From Cytophagales bacterium WSM2-2 (lineage in GTDB: Bacteria; Bacteroidota; Bacteroidia; Cytophagales; Cyclobacteriaceae), in assembly GCA_015472025.1 (NCBI GenBank), contig BNHL01000001.1:2592001-2656000 (forward strand): a stretch of 64,000 nucleotides of DNA. The letters are read 5' to 3'. The position numbers and the translations under genes were made by a program. Each line of letters opens with the position of its first letter. Positions within the stretch are counted from its first letter, which is position 1. Under the pieces are notes generated by a model. The model saw nothing but the letters and a program-made list of their open reading frames with translations, searched no databases and had not been told where the DNA came from. Positions 9,452 through 20,900 of this stretch are shown here, piece by piece.

Positions 9452-10645
9452 CTAAGGCGTATTCACTTCATTAAACCCTTTGCTGTCATTATCCGTCCAA
9501 CTCATGGGATAGTTTTTGTCCAGGTAGGGAATGGCATCTTCCGTAAGATGCAGCGGATGAAACGTATCTACCATTACCGCAAACTCATGAGTCTCTTTTG
9601 CGCCAATACTTTTTTCTACCGTGCCGGGATGTGGCCCGTGGGGAAGCCCTCCTGGGTGAAGTGTAAATGAACCACGCTCAATGCCTCTCCTGCTCATGAA
9701 ATTTCCTTCGGCATAATATAACACTTCATCACTGTCGATATTGCTGTGATTGTACGGGGCAGGAATTGCGAGTGGGTGGTAGTCGAACAATCGCGGTACA
9801 AAAGAGCAGATCACGAAGTTGCGCGCCTGGAAAGTTTGATGTACTGGTGGTGGCTGGTGAATGCGTCCCGTGACTGGCTCGAAGTCATGAATAGAAAACG
9901 CATAAGGCCACAAGAAACCATCCCAACCTACAAGGTCAAGAGGTGAATAGTCGTACACGTAGTGATGGAGGTACCCTTGTTTTTTTATTTTGATGAGAAA
10001 ATCACCTTTGCTGGTGTCAGTCACCAGTTGATGTGGAGGACGAATGTCTCGCTCACAGTAAGGTGAATGTTCCAGTAATTGTCCGAGTTGATTCCGGTAA
10101 CGTTTCACGGTCTCGATAGGTGAAGCTGACTCCACTATTAAAAGACGCAGAGGGCCTTCTTCAAAATCCAGTTTGTAAATCACCGTGCGTGGAATGACTA
10201 CATAATCACCCTGACGGATATCAAGTTTTCCAAACTGCGAAGTGAGTGTTCCCTTGCCATCATGCACGAAAATGACTTCATCACCTTCGGCATTTTTATA
10301 GAAGTAATCCATTGTGCGCTTCTTGGGAGAGCAAATGGCCAGAGAGCAGTCGTTATTCATGAGCAGCACCTTGCGGGCACTCAGGTAGTCGTTGCCGGTT
10401 TCTCCCACTTTTGATGTATTGAGATGCGTTTGGCGGAGAGCATAATCTTCAATGCGTTTCGTGCCGAATTTCTCGGGTGCCCTCACTTCCTTGATTCGTG
10501 TAGGAGGATTGATGTGATACAGGTTCGAATAAATTCCCGAAAAGCCTTCGGAGCTGACAAGTTCTTCTTTGTACAGTGTTCCGTCAGGTTGCCGGAATTG
10601 CGTGTGTCGTTTGGGAGGAATGTTCCCCAGGCGATGGTAGTACAT
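9452..10645 (-). CDS. hmgA: Homogentisate 1,2-dioxygenase
   Basis: The enzyme opens the ring of homogentisate to maleylacetoacetate in tyrosine catabolism and needs ferrous iron. The 397-residue sequence shows the bicupin signature: N-terminal MYYHRLGNIPPKRHTQFRQP, the YNHSNIDSDEVLYYAEG stretch holding the iron-binding His and Glu, and GGLPHGPHPG with the following iron-binding His (about residues 290-345). Bacteroidota versions are shorter than the 430-440 residues of the proteobacterial enzyme, as here. No fumarylacetoacetase or hydroxyphenylpyruvate dioxygenase gene is adjacent. Downstream the GNAT gene starts after one base. The upstream region carries three spaced repeats described separately. 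Confidence 0.9.
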   Translation of the reverse strand: MYYHRLGNIPPKRHTQFRQPDGTLYKEELVSSEGFSGIYSNLYHINPPTRIKEVRAPEKFGTKRIEDYALRQTHLNTSKVGETGNDYLSARKVLLMNNDCSLAICSPKKRTMDYFYKNAEGDEVIFVHDGKGTLTSQFGKLDIRQGDYVVIPRTVIYKLDFEEGPLRLLIVESASPIETVKRYRNQLGQLLEHSPYCERDIRPPHQLVTDTSKGDFLIKIKKQGYLHHYVYDYSPLDLVGWDGFLWPYAFSIHDFEPVTGRIHQPPPVHQTFQARNFVICSFVPRLFDYHPLAIPAPYNHSNIDSDEVLYYAEGNFMSRRGIERGSFTLHPGGLPHGPHPGTVEKSIGAKETHEFAVMVDTFHPLHLTEDAIPYLDKNYPMSWTDNDSKGFNEVNTP

Positions 10646-10683
10646 AAATATAGTTGTGAGTTTGTTTGCTGGTGTGGAGAACT

Positions 10684-10732
10684 AATAAAGTTTTGCGTTT
10701 ACAATAAAGTTTCGCCTAAAACAATAAAGTTT
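10684..10732. promoter_or_regulatory. Three direct repeats AATAAAGTTT upstream of hmgA
   Basis: AATAAAGTTT occurs at 10684-10693, 10703-10712 and 10723-10732, that is at 19- and 20-base intervals, about two helical turns, between 39 and 87 bases before the hmgA start. The last two copies share ACAATAAAGTTT. Repeats on one face of the helix suggest a multimeric regulator site; no family can be named. Confidence 0.4.
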
Positions 10733-10739
10733 TTCACAA

Positions 10740-11247
10740 CTTAGCTTATTGCTAAGTTAGTTAGTATTTATGTAGCGTTCAAAATTTGACTTTGTAGGGG
10801 ACATAAAATGTTGGTGTATATGACTTCATCAATACTAATTCCTCCTGGCAATAAAAATTTCCTATCTCTAAGAGAGGAACTCATTTTAGCTATCTAATTC
10901 TGGAAGAGAAACTTGTTTTGGAATGAGGTAAAACTTGATCATTAAATAACATGACTAGTCGTGAATGCTGGCTAGTTTCAATAGGTAGCGTCAGAATCTT
11001 GCGACAAATTGTTTTATCATCCCGACTAAAGACGATCCTCCTTATAGAGATGTTAATGATCAGAAACCTTAGTTGCTTTGATCGAATTTTTGCTACCCAG
11101 TTTAACATCCGTCTTCAAATTGTTTTTTTTACCATTTCTTACAACGGACCAGGTATATGTAAGGAGCCCAATTACAAATAAACCACCAGCGTTTCTCATG
11201 GATTGAAAGTAATTAATTAAAAACTAGAGTATCTCAAAATATGGCTG
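10740..11247. other. Gene-free stretch
   Basis: Two short overlapping frames on opposite strands (about 72 and 76 codons, near 10890-11181) have no recognisable domain, no good start context and biased composition, so I do not call them. No repeat or hairpin stands out. It separates hmgA from the end of the REC-kinase gene. Confidence 0.4.
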
Positions 11248-12411
11248 TTACTTCACCCCAACCGGTAATGAAAAATAAAAAGTAGCTCCACGGCCAACTT
11301 TTGCATCCGCCCAGATACGGCCTCCGTGTCTGTTGATTATTCTCCTCACCAGCGACAACCCTATCCCAGTGCCTTGAAACTCCTCCTGTTTGTGCAGACG
11401 CTGGAAGACTCTGAACAATTTATCCGAGTACTCCATATCAAAACCGACACCGTTATCCTTCACATAAAATACCACTTCGTTATTCAAATGGTCTGCACCA
11501 ATTTCCACCCTCGGGTCTTCCGCCTTGGAGGAATATTTTATTGCATTGGAGATGAGATTTACCCAAGCTTGTGTGATCATTATTGTATCGGCGTAGATAT
11601 CAGGCAAACAATTCAACCGTACGTCTGCCTTATGTTGAAGCGACATTTTCATTTCCGAAACAACCCGGGTAAGAAGGTCTTCTGTGTTTATTTCAGATTT
11701 CACAAGCTCCCTTTTACCCAGCCTCAAAAATTCTAGGAGGCTCTCGATAAGTTCATTCATTTTGAGAGCGTTTTGTTTAATAACGCCTAATGTCTTCCGG
11801 CAGCGATCATCCATATCCCCGGCAAAATCTTCCTCAAGTATTTTGGAATACCCTACCACGGATCTCAACGGTACCCGAAGGTCATGCGAAACTGAATAAG
11901 AAAATGACTCTAATTCCTTATTCAAAATTTCGAGCTCCTCAACGTTTTTGTTCAACTCGACATTAAGCGCACTGTTTTGTGCCTGCGCATCCTCTAGCAA
12001 GGCATTCTTTTCGATCAACTCTTTCTTTTGCAACTGAATTTTAAGAAACACTGATACCTTCGCTCTTGTGAGTTCCGGATCTAGTGGTTTTGAAAGGTAA
12101 TCAACAGTACCTTCTTCAAATTCTTTCATGATGGAATCTCGCTCCTTCTTTTCTGCGGAAGCAAATATGATCGGAACATCTTTCGTGCTCTTGTTGGATT
12201 TGAGGATTTGTGCTACCTCAAATCCATCCATTTCAGGCATCTGCACATCCAGGATTACTAGGTCGATATTATTTTTGAAAGCGAGGTTCAAGCCTTCCTT
12301 CCCATTGGTTGCTTTCAAAAAAAGACGGTCAGGTTTTCCCAATAACCTTTCTAGTGAAAAAATATTCTCGTCTTTATCCTCGATGACCAAAATCGTTAAT
12401 CTGTTACCCAT
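11248..12411 (-). CDS. REC-HisKA-HATPase fusion (receiver-headed histidine kinase)
   Basis: The 387-residue soluble protein has a receiver domain first (residues 6-122, phospho-acceptor D55 in LVILDVQMPEMDG, conserved lysine in YLSKPLDPE), then a coiled coil (about 125-165), a HisKA helix pair with H176 in SYSVSHDLRVPLRS, and an HATPase domain with N box [12 protein letters not shown]1 DNGVGFDM and G2 GTGIGLSLV. The receiver probably gates kinase activity or takes phosphate from another kinase. It is a close paralog of the fusion at 41809-42963 (same order, same NKELESFSYSVSHDLR linker). It is monocistronic, separated from the upstream gene by a terminator at 12539-12560. Partner proteins are not adjacent. 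Confidence 0.93.
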   Translation of the reverse strand: MGNRLTILVIEDKDENIFSLERLLGKPDRLFLKATNGKEGLNLAFKNNIDLVILDVQMPEMDGFEVAQILKSNKSTKDVPIIFASAEKKERDSIMKEFEEGTVDYLSKPLDPELTRAKVSVFLKIQLQKKELIEKNALLEDAQAQNSALNVELNKNVEELEILNKELESFSYSVSHDLRVPLRSVVGYSKILEEDFAGDMDDRCRKTLGVIKQNALKMNELIESLLEFLRLGKRELVKSEINTEDLLTRVVSEMKMSLQHKADVRLNCLPDIYADTIMITQAWVNLISNAIKYSSKAEDPRVEIGADHLNNEVVFYVKDNGVGFDMEYSDKLFRVFQRLHKQEEFQGTGIGLSLVRRIINRHGGRIWADAKVGRGATFYFSLPVGVK

Positions 12412-12538
12412 TGCTATTTTATATAGATTCCTTCCTTTCTACTTCATCAAAACACTCCCTCTAGGTTGCAAACAAGGGATTCCTTGTCGCCCAATCCAGA
12501 AACTCAAAATGACAAGGGCTGTTGATCCCAAAATCAAT

Positions 12539-12560
12539 AAAACGGTCCAAGGACCGTTTT
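12539..12560 (-). terminator. Symmetric rho-independent terminator
   Basis: AAAACGGTCC, two bases, then GGACCGTTTT form a perfect 10-base inverted repeat with A and T flanks, so it can end transcription on both strands. It lies 36 bases after the stop of the outer-membrane protein gene at 12596-13294 and before the REC-kinase gene. Confidence 0.75.
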
Positions 12561-12595
12561 ACCCAAACACAACTCTTAACAAACGCTGTCTTTAA

Positions 12596-13294
12596 CTATC
12601 TTCTGAGTTTCACTATTCCGAAGTTCACACCCAAGTTAAAAGTCACCGCATCCGTTACTTTTGTCTGTGCAAAAGCGCTGTTGGATGAAAAAGAGCCCAG
12701 GGATGTGCCATATGTAATTTCGGTAAATACGTGGATGAATTTATTGTAGTCGTTTTCCAACTGAAGTTCCACGCCCACTCCAATATTAGCCCGCGTTGAC
12801 GCTACCTTACCCAGAAAAGGCTGACTATTGGAGCCGGGAGTCAGTTGCGGATCATCCGGGAGATAATTGCCATAGAACTTCGTCATCTGCTGACCTACGC
12901 CAGCAGTCACATAAGGTTCGAAGAGATGTGCTTTCAATCCGTTCAATCTCAACAGGTAAAGATTACCTGAAACGCTGCCACGAATCACATCCATCTCGTA
13001 AGGAGTTGACGAACCAGAATAGTATAAGCCTACGTTCGCTTTAATTTTGCCGTAATTGTTGGCTAACATGCCACCCGCATTACAGCCCACATAGGTCACC
13101 TTCAGGCCATTGAGTTGAGGTATGTTACTGCTAAGGGTCTGCTGAGGTACACTCAGAGATAAACCATAGCCATAGTAATTGTATTTTTTCTCAAATGACT
13201 GTGCCCTTACTACGCACGATTTGGCTCCTACAGTGATGAGCAAAAGCCCAAACACGATACTGCGGATCGATTTTCTTTGGATTGACTTTTTCAT
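12596..13294 (-). CDS. OmpX/OprF-like outer-membrane barrel protein
   Basis: I choose ATG 13294 (MKKSIQRKSIRSIVFGLLLI), giving a signal peptide ending near VRAQ; an upstream in-frame ATG at 13336 lies near the predicted transcription start and is unlikely. The mature part of about 200 residues is made of paired beta strands ending TFNLGVNFGIVKLRR, as in small 8-stranded porin-like barrels. No ligand can be assigned. Its promoter carries a TCAG-N7-CTGA site exactly 26 bases from a TTTG box, shared with other surface-protein genes here, and its message should end at the terminator 12539-12560. Confidence 0.6.
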   Translation of the reverse strand: MKKSIQRKSIRSIVFGLLLITVGAKSCVVRAQSFEKKYNYYGYGLSLSVPQQTLSSNIPQLNGLKVTYVGCNAGGMLANNYGKIKANVGLYYSGSSTPYEMDVIRGSVSGNLYLLRLNGLKAHLFEPYVTAGVGQQMTKFYGNYLPDDPQLTPGSNSQPFLGKVASTRANIGVGVELQLENDYNKFIHVFTEITYGTSLGSFSSNSAFAQTKVTDAVTFNLGVNFGIVKLRR

Positions 13295-13322
13295 GGTTTC
13301 TTGTGTTGTGTGTTTGATGATA

Positions 13323-13367
13323 CAAAGGAACGCCACAAATCAAGGCTGCGAATCAGGTAAAAGCTGA
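13323..13367 (-). promoter_or_regulatory. Promoter with TCAG-N7-CTGA site
   Basis: The palindrome lies at 13353-13367 (TCAGGTAAAAGCTGA on the + strand). In the direction of the gene, exactly 26 bases follow before TTTG (13326-13323, in TTCCTTTG, close to the Bacteroidota -7 consensus TAnnTTTG). The start codon lies 28 bases further on. The arrangement is repeated at five other promoters in the window. Confidence 0.65.
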
Positions 13368-13766
13368 TTTTGAATAAATCAGAAAAAATCGAAGGTTAGA
13401 TCTGGTAGGCTATTATTTATTTAGAATCCAAAGCGGAAACGGGGTTGGGAGAGATTTGTTTACTAGGGTTTTTCCTGATAAAGACTGATCGTATGGCGTA
13501 AAGCACTTTTCTTAGTCCGTGACACAGCCGTATTAAAACTGCAATAAAATCATTATTGTGGGCCATTCGGCAAGAATGCCATAGTGAAATTTACAAGCGA
13601 AAAGTGCCCCTATCACATTTTCAAAAATGATCATGTCACTTAGGTACACTTGGTTTATGCAGAGCGCTACACTTAATTCTAACTAAAATAAATTGGGAAA
13701 GGAATCTGTAGCTCTTCTCTAAATGGGCCACGACTTTATGGGAACTCTCAGTAGTATCTTAATATC
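13368..13766. other. Gene-free stretch
   Basis: About 400 bases between the divergent outer-membrane gene promoter and the end of the GT4 gene. I see no frame with family features and no convincing hairpin. Confidence 0.4.
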
Positions 13767-14867
13767 CTAAATGGCCTTAACAGCATCTATATATTTTCCG
13801 ATTACAATACTTTCATCAAATTCACTCTCCACCAGCTTGCGACCGTTTTCTCCTAGCAGCTTTAACGATTTATCATCAAGAGAAAGGATGTCTGCCATTT
13901 TGAGAGCGAGGTCATTTGCGTCTTTGATCTTGCAAAGGAATCCGTTGAACCAATCCATCACTACTTGCCGACAGCCGGGAGCATCTGTGGTTATGATAGG
14001 TTTAGAACAACTGGCGGCTTCCAGCAGTGCCCGTGGAGTGCCTTCACGATAAGACGGCAAAACAATGCAATCAGCATTTCCAATGTGCGTTCGTACATCA
14101 TCGCTGGTTCCCAGATACTCTACTAATCCGTCTTTGATCCACTCATCTATTGTTTCCAGTTTGATACCTCGTTTATGCAACGGGTCCTTGTTCCCGAGAA
14201 TTTGAAATTTTGCATTAATCCCCTTCATCTTCAATTTTTTAATTGCCTCAACAAATTCCAATACTCCTTTATCAATGATCAATCTGGAAATCATCAAAAA
14301 AGTAAAGCAATGATTTCTCTTGAATTTCATCGGACGGAATTTAGTGAGATCTACCCCTGAGCCAGGTATCAAATCAGCTTTTTCATCCGCTACCAGTTTT
14401 TTAGCTATAAACAAGGCGCGATCGTCCTGATTCTGAAAAAAGACTTTCTTAGGGAACCAGAACGATATTTTATACAGGAAGACTGCAATGGCCGAGACGA
14501 GATTTCGTTTCAAAAAAACAGTTCCGAGGCCGCATACATTATTGATAACAGGAATTCTTAAAAATGCGGCTGCAAGAGACCCGTAAACATTTGGTTTGAT
14601 CGTAAAGTGAAGAATTGCAGAAGGTCTTATCCGGAGATAAATAAAGAATAATTCAAAAATGAGCGCTGAGTCCTTAATAGGATTAGCGCCTCGTCTATCC
14701 ATTTTCAAAGGATGATGAATACATCCGGCTTCGGTAAGATAATGTGTGTAATCATCCAATGGAGCAATAGTATGTATTTCGTGACCTTCGGCCTGAAGTG
14801 CACGGATCAAACCCATTCTGAAATTATAAATATTCCAAGAGGTATTTAGTACGATGGCGATTTTCAT
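13767..14867 (-). CDS. GT4-family glycosyltransferase
   Basis: The 366-residue protein should transfer a sugar from a nucleotide donor during polysaccharide or glycan assembly at the inner face of the membrane. It has the GT-B fold: an N-terminal acceptor domain starting MKIAIVLNTSWNIYNFRMGL, and a C-terminal Glycos_transf_1 domain with FLMISRLIIDKGVLEF and the EX7E-type motif in SYREGTPRALLEAASCSKPI (about 290). It resembles the WbpT/PglA-type enzymes. No other polysaccharide gene is next to it, so it is an isolated transferase, 54 bases after the giant T9SS gene in the convergent order of transcription (same strand, downstream). Confidence 0.9.
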   Translation of the reverse strand: MKIAIVLNTSWNIYNFRMGLIRALQAEGHEIHTIAPLDDYTHYLTEAGCIHHPLKMDRRGANPIKDSALIFELFFIYLRIRPSAILHFTIKPNVYGSLAAAFLRIPVINNVCGLGTVFLKRNLVSAIAVFLYKISFWFPKKVFFQNQDDRALFIAKKLVADEKADLIPGSGVDLTKFRPMKFKRNHCFTFLMISRLIIDKGVLEFVEAIKKLKMKGINAKFQILGNKDPLHKRGIKLETIDEWIKDGLVEYLGTSDDVRTHIGNADCIVLPSYREGTPRALLEAASCSKPIITTDAPGCRQVVMDWFNGFLCKIKDANDLALKMADILSLDDKSLKLLGENGRKLVESEFDESIVIGKYIDAVKAI

Positions 14868-14921
14868 ATTTTGTCCATTATTGACATTATAACAATTGAA
14901 AATTCCTGACTGCGTTTCAGA

Positions 14922-17900
14922 TCACAACTTGATCATCCGTTGTATATAATTTTGATTCGGTGTTGAGATCGTGAGATAGTAAATGCCAGTTGTCAGTTTA
15001 TCCAGGTGTTGGTTCAAGCGGATAACGACCTGGTCAAATGCTCCCTTTTCATCGATTAAATTCTGTCCACCGTCCGAGGTTATTCTAAGCGAAACTTCAT
15101 TTTCATTCATCAGGTTTTCATCACCTACTATGCTCACTTTATCTTTTACCGGGTTAGGGTAAATTGCAAGAATTGCATTTTTATTACCGGTAATCAGAAT
15201 AACACTACTGTATTTAGATTGTCCATCCAGATCGATTTGCCTCAATCGATAATAGGAAGAACCGTATGCAGAGTTGTCTGCAAAGACATACGCCTGTCGC
15301 GCTGTCGAGTTACCTTTCCCCTGAACAAATCCGATCTTGATAAAATCTTTGCCGTTAATACTCTTTTCTACATCAAATCCTTCGTTATCGATTTCACTTG
15401 CAGTAGCCCAGTCCAAATCGACTTCAGTATCGCTCATCCGCAAGCCGGTAAAGGATAATAGCGTAATGGGAAGTGAGTTATTCGTGTCGCTTGCCGTCCA
15501 GTCCGAGAAGTGCGTTGTAGTATAAGAGAATGATCGCACGGAAACATTAGTACTAGCTGTCTTTACTGACCATGGGTCTGAAGATGTCTCTCGGCTGTAA
15601 AGTTGCATGTGCGTAAGGTCTTTCCCATTGTCATCATCACTTACCCAACCGAATGTTACTTGGCGTCCGCTGGCAGGTTGAGTACCCGTAATAGTGATGG
15701 TCCATGTTCTATTAATCCCCTGGTGGCTGCCAAGCACTCCCGCTGTGCCCGGACCTGAAGAACGCACTACCGTCACATTTCCTAAGTTTTCAGGTCCTGA
15801 AGCTAAGCTCACGCCCATTCCTCCAAAAGATGAGCTTCCCGTGCCTACCGTTTGGGTTGATTGCACTGTCCCTACAATATATTTTCCGCTTGCTTCGCCT
15901 GAGATCGTGGCCAGGGATCCGAGCAGAACTTTGAAAGTGTTAGTGACCAGCTTACCGGAAATAAAGGTGAGTAGATTATTTACGGAGACGTTGCCTGCAA
16001 GACTTATACCCGATACATTGTCTATAGTTACATCATAAAAAGCAAGCGCAGAAACGGTCTGAACGCTTGTTCCATTAAAATACAATAACGAGGAATTGGT
16101 TACGGCAGTCCCGGAAGCTGTTCCACTGACTACCAAATTACCAGCGATATTTGTAGTTCCTGACTGGAATGTCTTTGTTCCGGAATTGCTCAATGTCAAA
16201 TGGCCATACGATTGTTGCGATACTGCTTGGGTTGTACCATTATACTCTACAGTACTTGCAGGATCAAATGTGTATCCATTGGAGAAAACAGGTAAAGCAA
16301 TGTTTGACCCAGTCTTCAGCGTAGCGTCTGCGCCTACACTTAGTGCACCTCCATTAGTTGTTTCTTCTGCAACCGAATACCCTGCGAGGTTAAGGATACC
16401 CCCGTTCACTTCAACGGAAACCAATCCGCTGATATTGATCGCCAGTGTTACAGATGAAGTAGGTAAACTCTTGTTGATGATAATCGTCTCCAGCGTAGTA
16501 GGTGAAACAGATCCTCCGATGGTGGCTGACGAAGTACCGGAAAAATAGATATCAACGCCCGAAGCATCGAAAGTACCGTTGTTGGTGAAGTTACCCGATA
16601 CATTAAAATCCGTGTCGCAGTTAACTTTGCTGGCGATGGTGAGATCATTGAAAGTGATACTGCCGCTGCCGGAAATGAAAGCGCTATCCAACGGGCTCAT
16701 TACCACACTGGATGTACTTCCATTGAAGGTCCCTGCTACTGTGATATCCCCCTGTGTCGTGTGAGAAAATCCGACCCCGGCATTGAAAGTGGATCCGGTG
16801 TTTACTGTAAAATCACCGTTGACTGACCAGTTACCAGAAGCGGTAATTCCTGAAGCATTCGTGTTGGATATAATCACATTATTGAAAGAAGATGGTGCTC
16901 CATTAATGATCAGTTGGTTAGCACCGCTAAATTCTACTGTACCTGTATTTTGAAAATTAGTCCCTGAACCCAGATATATCGTTGTTGTCACCGCGTTGCC
17001 AAGAGGCGCACTTGGAACAAAGGTAAATTTGCCACTGCCTGTTACCGTCCCATTATTTGTAAATGATCCTTTGAAAGTAGCGTTCGTACTCGTTGCATTC
17101 CAAAGGCATCCACTTAAGACATTAAATGTACCGTACACAATAATGTCTTGATACCCAACAATACCGGTGGCACTGGTATTCGCTACCTCCACATTAATTA
17201 ATGTAACAGGAGTAGCAGTACCATCGATGATCGGGGCAACAGTTCCTTTGAACTTGACGGTACTGGTAAATGCCGGGGAGACAAAAGTACCGATGAGACG
17301 GATGGTCTGCACTTGTTGTCCCATGATATTAGTCACTCCATCTTCTGAAGTTGTTCCTGTAACAATAGCATCACCATAGTAAGTCCTCGTATTAGTTCCG
17401 GTGTTAAGATAACCCGTAAGATTAAATGTACTTAAGAAGGTAAGGTCAGTCCCGGCCGCAGTTGAATAATAGCCGGTAAATACGGAGTTGTAAAGTGTAG
17501 TTGTTCCGGTGATCAACTTGTTTGCACCCGATGTGCCACCGTTAAAAGCGACTGCGCCTGTCGAAGGAGTAAAAGTTCCGTAATTATTCCAGTTGCCTTG
17601 CAGGTTAATAGTATAACTGCTGCCATCCAGTGTGGTACCGCTGCTGATCGTTATATCACCGCTCACACCAGTAGTACCTGTTAATACTTTAGTTAACGCT
17701 CCTCCGTTGCTCAGCACCAGGTTACCATATGTAATTGCTGCTACACTTTGAGCTACGGTACCGTTGTATTCAACCGTGCTTGTTGCAGAAAAAGTCTTGA
17801 TGTTAAAGTTGGAAGGGAAATTAGATGCGCCACCGATTTTCATCATAGCTCCGCTTCCCATCGTAACGGTGCCACCTGTCACGCTTCTGTTTGCGGTGTA

Positions 17901-20900
17901 CGAGATCAGGTCAAATGTCCCGGAAGTAATCGTCAGATCGCCGTTTATGGTAAGGTTACCGCTGGGGGATACCGTACCCGCTGACTTGTTAATGATGAGG
18001 TCATTAAATGTAGTAGTGGAGATCGTTTGACTGCCACTCCCATTAAAAGTTATATTGCCAAGGGCTGAGTTGAATGTTCCATTTCTTGTCCAGTTGCCAC
18101 CTAACGAAAAGGTTGATACGTTCTCATTGAGCGTTGCGCCACTATTGATCGTCACGTCTCCTGCTACAGTCATAGTCGCGTTCATATTGAAGGTTCCTGC
18201 TGACAACGTGAGGTTACCGTTCAAGACAGCAGAAGAAGAAATCGTTGCCGCTCCGGAGGATTTATTAATGGTCAGATTGTTGTATGCTATACCTCCTGCC
18301 ACTGCTTGTGAAGACGTTCCGTTATAGCTAACGGTACCAGTTCCTGCAATAAAGGTTCCTGCCGTGTAACTGAAGTCACTGCCAATGTTCAGGCTACCCG
18401 TTCCGGTAAAAGATACGCTGGCTCCTCCTGCCTGGTTCAATGACCCATTGACGGTGAGTGAGCCGGAACTAATACTTAAATTAATGTAGCGGGCGTTGTT
18501 CCCGTTACTCAATATCATGTCACCGATTACTGTCATAGTCTGAGCACCGACATTGATAGTGTTGGTGGCATCGGCCTGCCAATCTCCACGTACGTTTCCA
18601 TTGACAATGAGTGATCCTCCAGTAGCTATTGTAAGCGTGGCTGGTTGTATGCTTCCGAACGTGATGGCCTTAGCTGTGACTGCAGAGCTCACAGAAGGCT
18701 GATTTGTAAAAGCCTCCGTACCGATCTGCACAATATCCCCGGTAGAAGGAACTGTTCCTGATTTCCAGTTGCCAGCAGTAGCCCAATTCGAACTGGTGGT
18801 ACCTTTCCAGATAGCTGTCACGTTGGCATCTGATATAGTCCACCCATTGGAGATATCCGTTAATGAACTTTGCTCCACCCAGTTATTCGTTGCATCGTTA
18901 GCAGACTTGCCCATTCCTGTCCACGAAGAAGTATACCGCCAAAGTGCCATCGTAGATTCTGTGTTTCCGTTTAATTCGAGATCTTCATAATGCAATCGCA
19001 ATGTTGCAGAATATGTTCCGGTGTTAGTAACACTAATGGTGTATTCACGGTTGATCGAACCCTCTAAAGGGAAGGTAGCTACGGAGGCTGCAGTTACATT
19101 CACTGAAACTGAAGTTACTGCCCCTAACGTAATGGAGTTGAACGTGACCGTGTTATAAGGGCCCTCAAATGCATAGGCTGTTCCTGTCAGAAAGAGATGC
19201 GTATGTACGATTGTCCCCATAATAATTCCATTACCTGATCTTGTCGTAGTAATGGTGACGGAATTACTGCCCGTAAATAATTGGCCTGTCGTCATATTTA
19301 AAGTGGCTACGCTGATGTTATTATTCAGTGTGACAAAATTCACCGAAGAGCTTTTATTAATGGTAAGTATGTTGAATGTGGTGGCTCCAGTGACTGCAGA
19401 GTTTAAAGTACCTGTCAACTGAATGGTGCTGCTTCCAGCGGTGAAGGTCCCGTTGTTTATCCAGTTATTACTGACTATGTGCGTAAACAAAGACGCACTA
19501 AATGTGGTACCTGTACCAATAGTCAAGTCATTGTTTACTGTAAAACCACCGATGGCTGTCTTTGTGCCACCAACTGACATCGTCAGATTGCTATAAGTGG
19601 TAGAGGTCACGCTCTGTAAACCAGACCCATTGTAGTTTACTGTATTTGGTACAGATGTGGTAACATCAAATGTTCCGGCTAGAATACTAAAAGTACCTGC
19701 CACGCCCATGATAGCGTTTGTACCCAGTTGCAGTTTGGTTCCATTAATTGTCACGTTAAACAAGTCATGGCCACCTGCGAATGAGGATGTACTGATAAAA
19801 CTGAGGGTTCCGGCTGTTGCTGTCAGTTTGCCAATGCCGCTCAGGTCAGATCGCATGGAAAAACTGATCGCAGTGCTCACTGTTCCGGAGACGCGTAGGG
19901 CGTAAAAGGTAATACTACCTGCACCACTGATGGTCTTTCCTGCTCCGGTCATTTGTACCGTTCCCGCTGTTGCGCTGAATGATCCGCTGACAGCAAGATT
20001 GCTCGTAATAGTAAATGATGAAGTAGTGGTGACAGATCCTGTGATTGTAAAGTCGTAGAAAGTGATATCAAGGCCGGAGATTGTTTTGGAGCTTCCTGTC
20101 ATAGTAAGAGCCCCCCCAGTATTATGTGTAAACGTACCGGGTCCGCTGGTTGAAAGGTTTCCGGAAACTGAAATCGCAGTAGCAGATGCCGTAATGCCTA
20201 ATCCTGTTACTGTAAGATTATTGAAATTAAGAGTACCGCTACCCGCAATGACCATACCTGCCCCGCTCGTGGTAATGGTGCTGGTGCCTCCTGTGAATGT
20301 ACCGTTGACGGTAAAATTACCGGCCAGTGTATGACTGCCTGAACCACCATTGAAAGTGGTTGATGCTCCAATGGTCGTATTTCCTTTGACGGTGATAGCG
20401 CCACTTGCAGTAAAAGAAACGGAAGTACCTGATCCGATGGCGCTCGTGAAATCATTGGCAACAACCAATGCTGTGGCGGGCATTGTTTTCGTAGCTGCTC
20501 CGCTCCCACTGCTGAACGTCAGGTTTCCATACGACTGGTTTGAAACCGTTTGATTAGTACCATTGTACTCCACTGTACAAAGAGATGCAAGATTGACAGT
20601 GCTGTAATTGGCGGGAAATGTATTGGTTCCACCAATCTTTAGTGTAGTGGAACTGCTCATAGAAAAACTCCCGCCTGCAACAGAGGTTCCGCGGTTCAGT
20701 GTAAATGACGACAAGTCAAGTGTACCGGCAGTAATCGTTATGTTACCGGTCGTTGATGACGACGACAACGGAGTAGTATTTGCAGCAAGGGTTTTTACAG
20801 TACCTCCACTGATTTTCAAAGTCCCATAACTCAGTGCTGCAACTGTTTGATTGATAGCGGAAGAAGCATAATCGACAGTGCTTGCCGAGTTGAGTGAAGG

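Noticed and set aside
10684-10732. CRISPR array or origin iterons
   Set aside because: The repeats are only 10 bases with 9-10 base gaps and three copies; no cas genes or replication gene nearby.
10890-11181. Two overlapping frames of 72 and 76 codons on opposite strands
   Set aside because: No family features, no convincing start; likely chance frames in AT-rich intergenic DNA.
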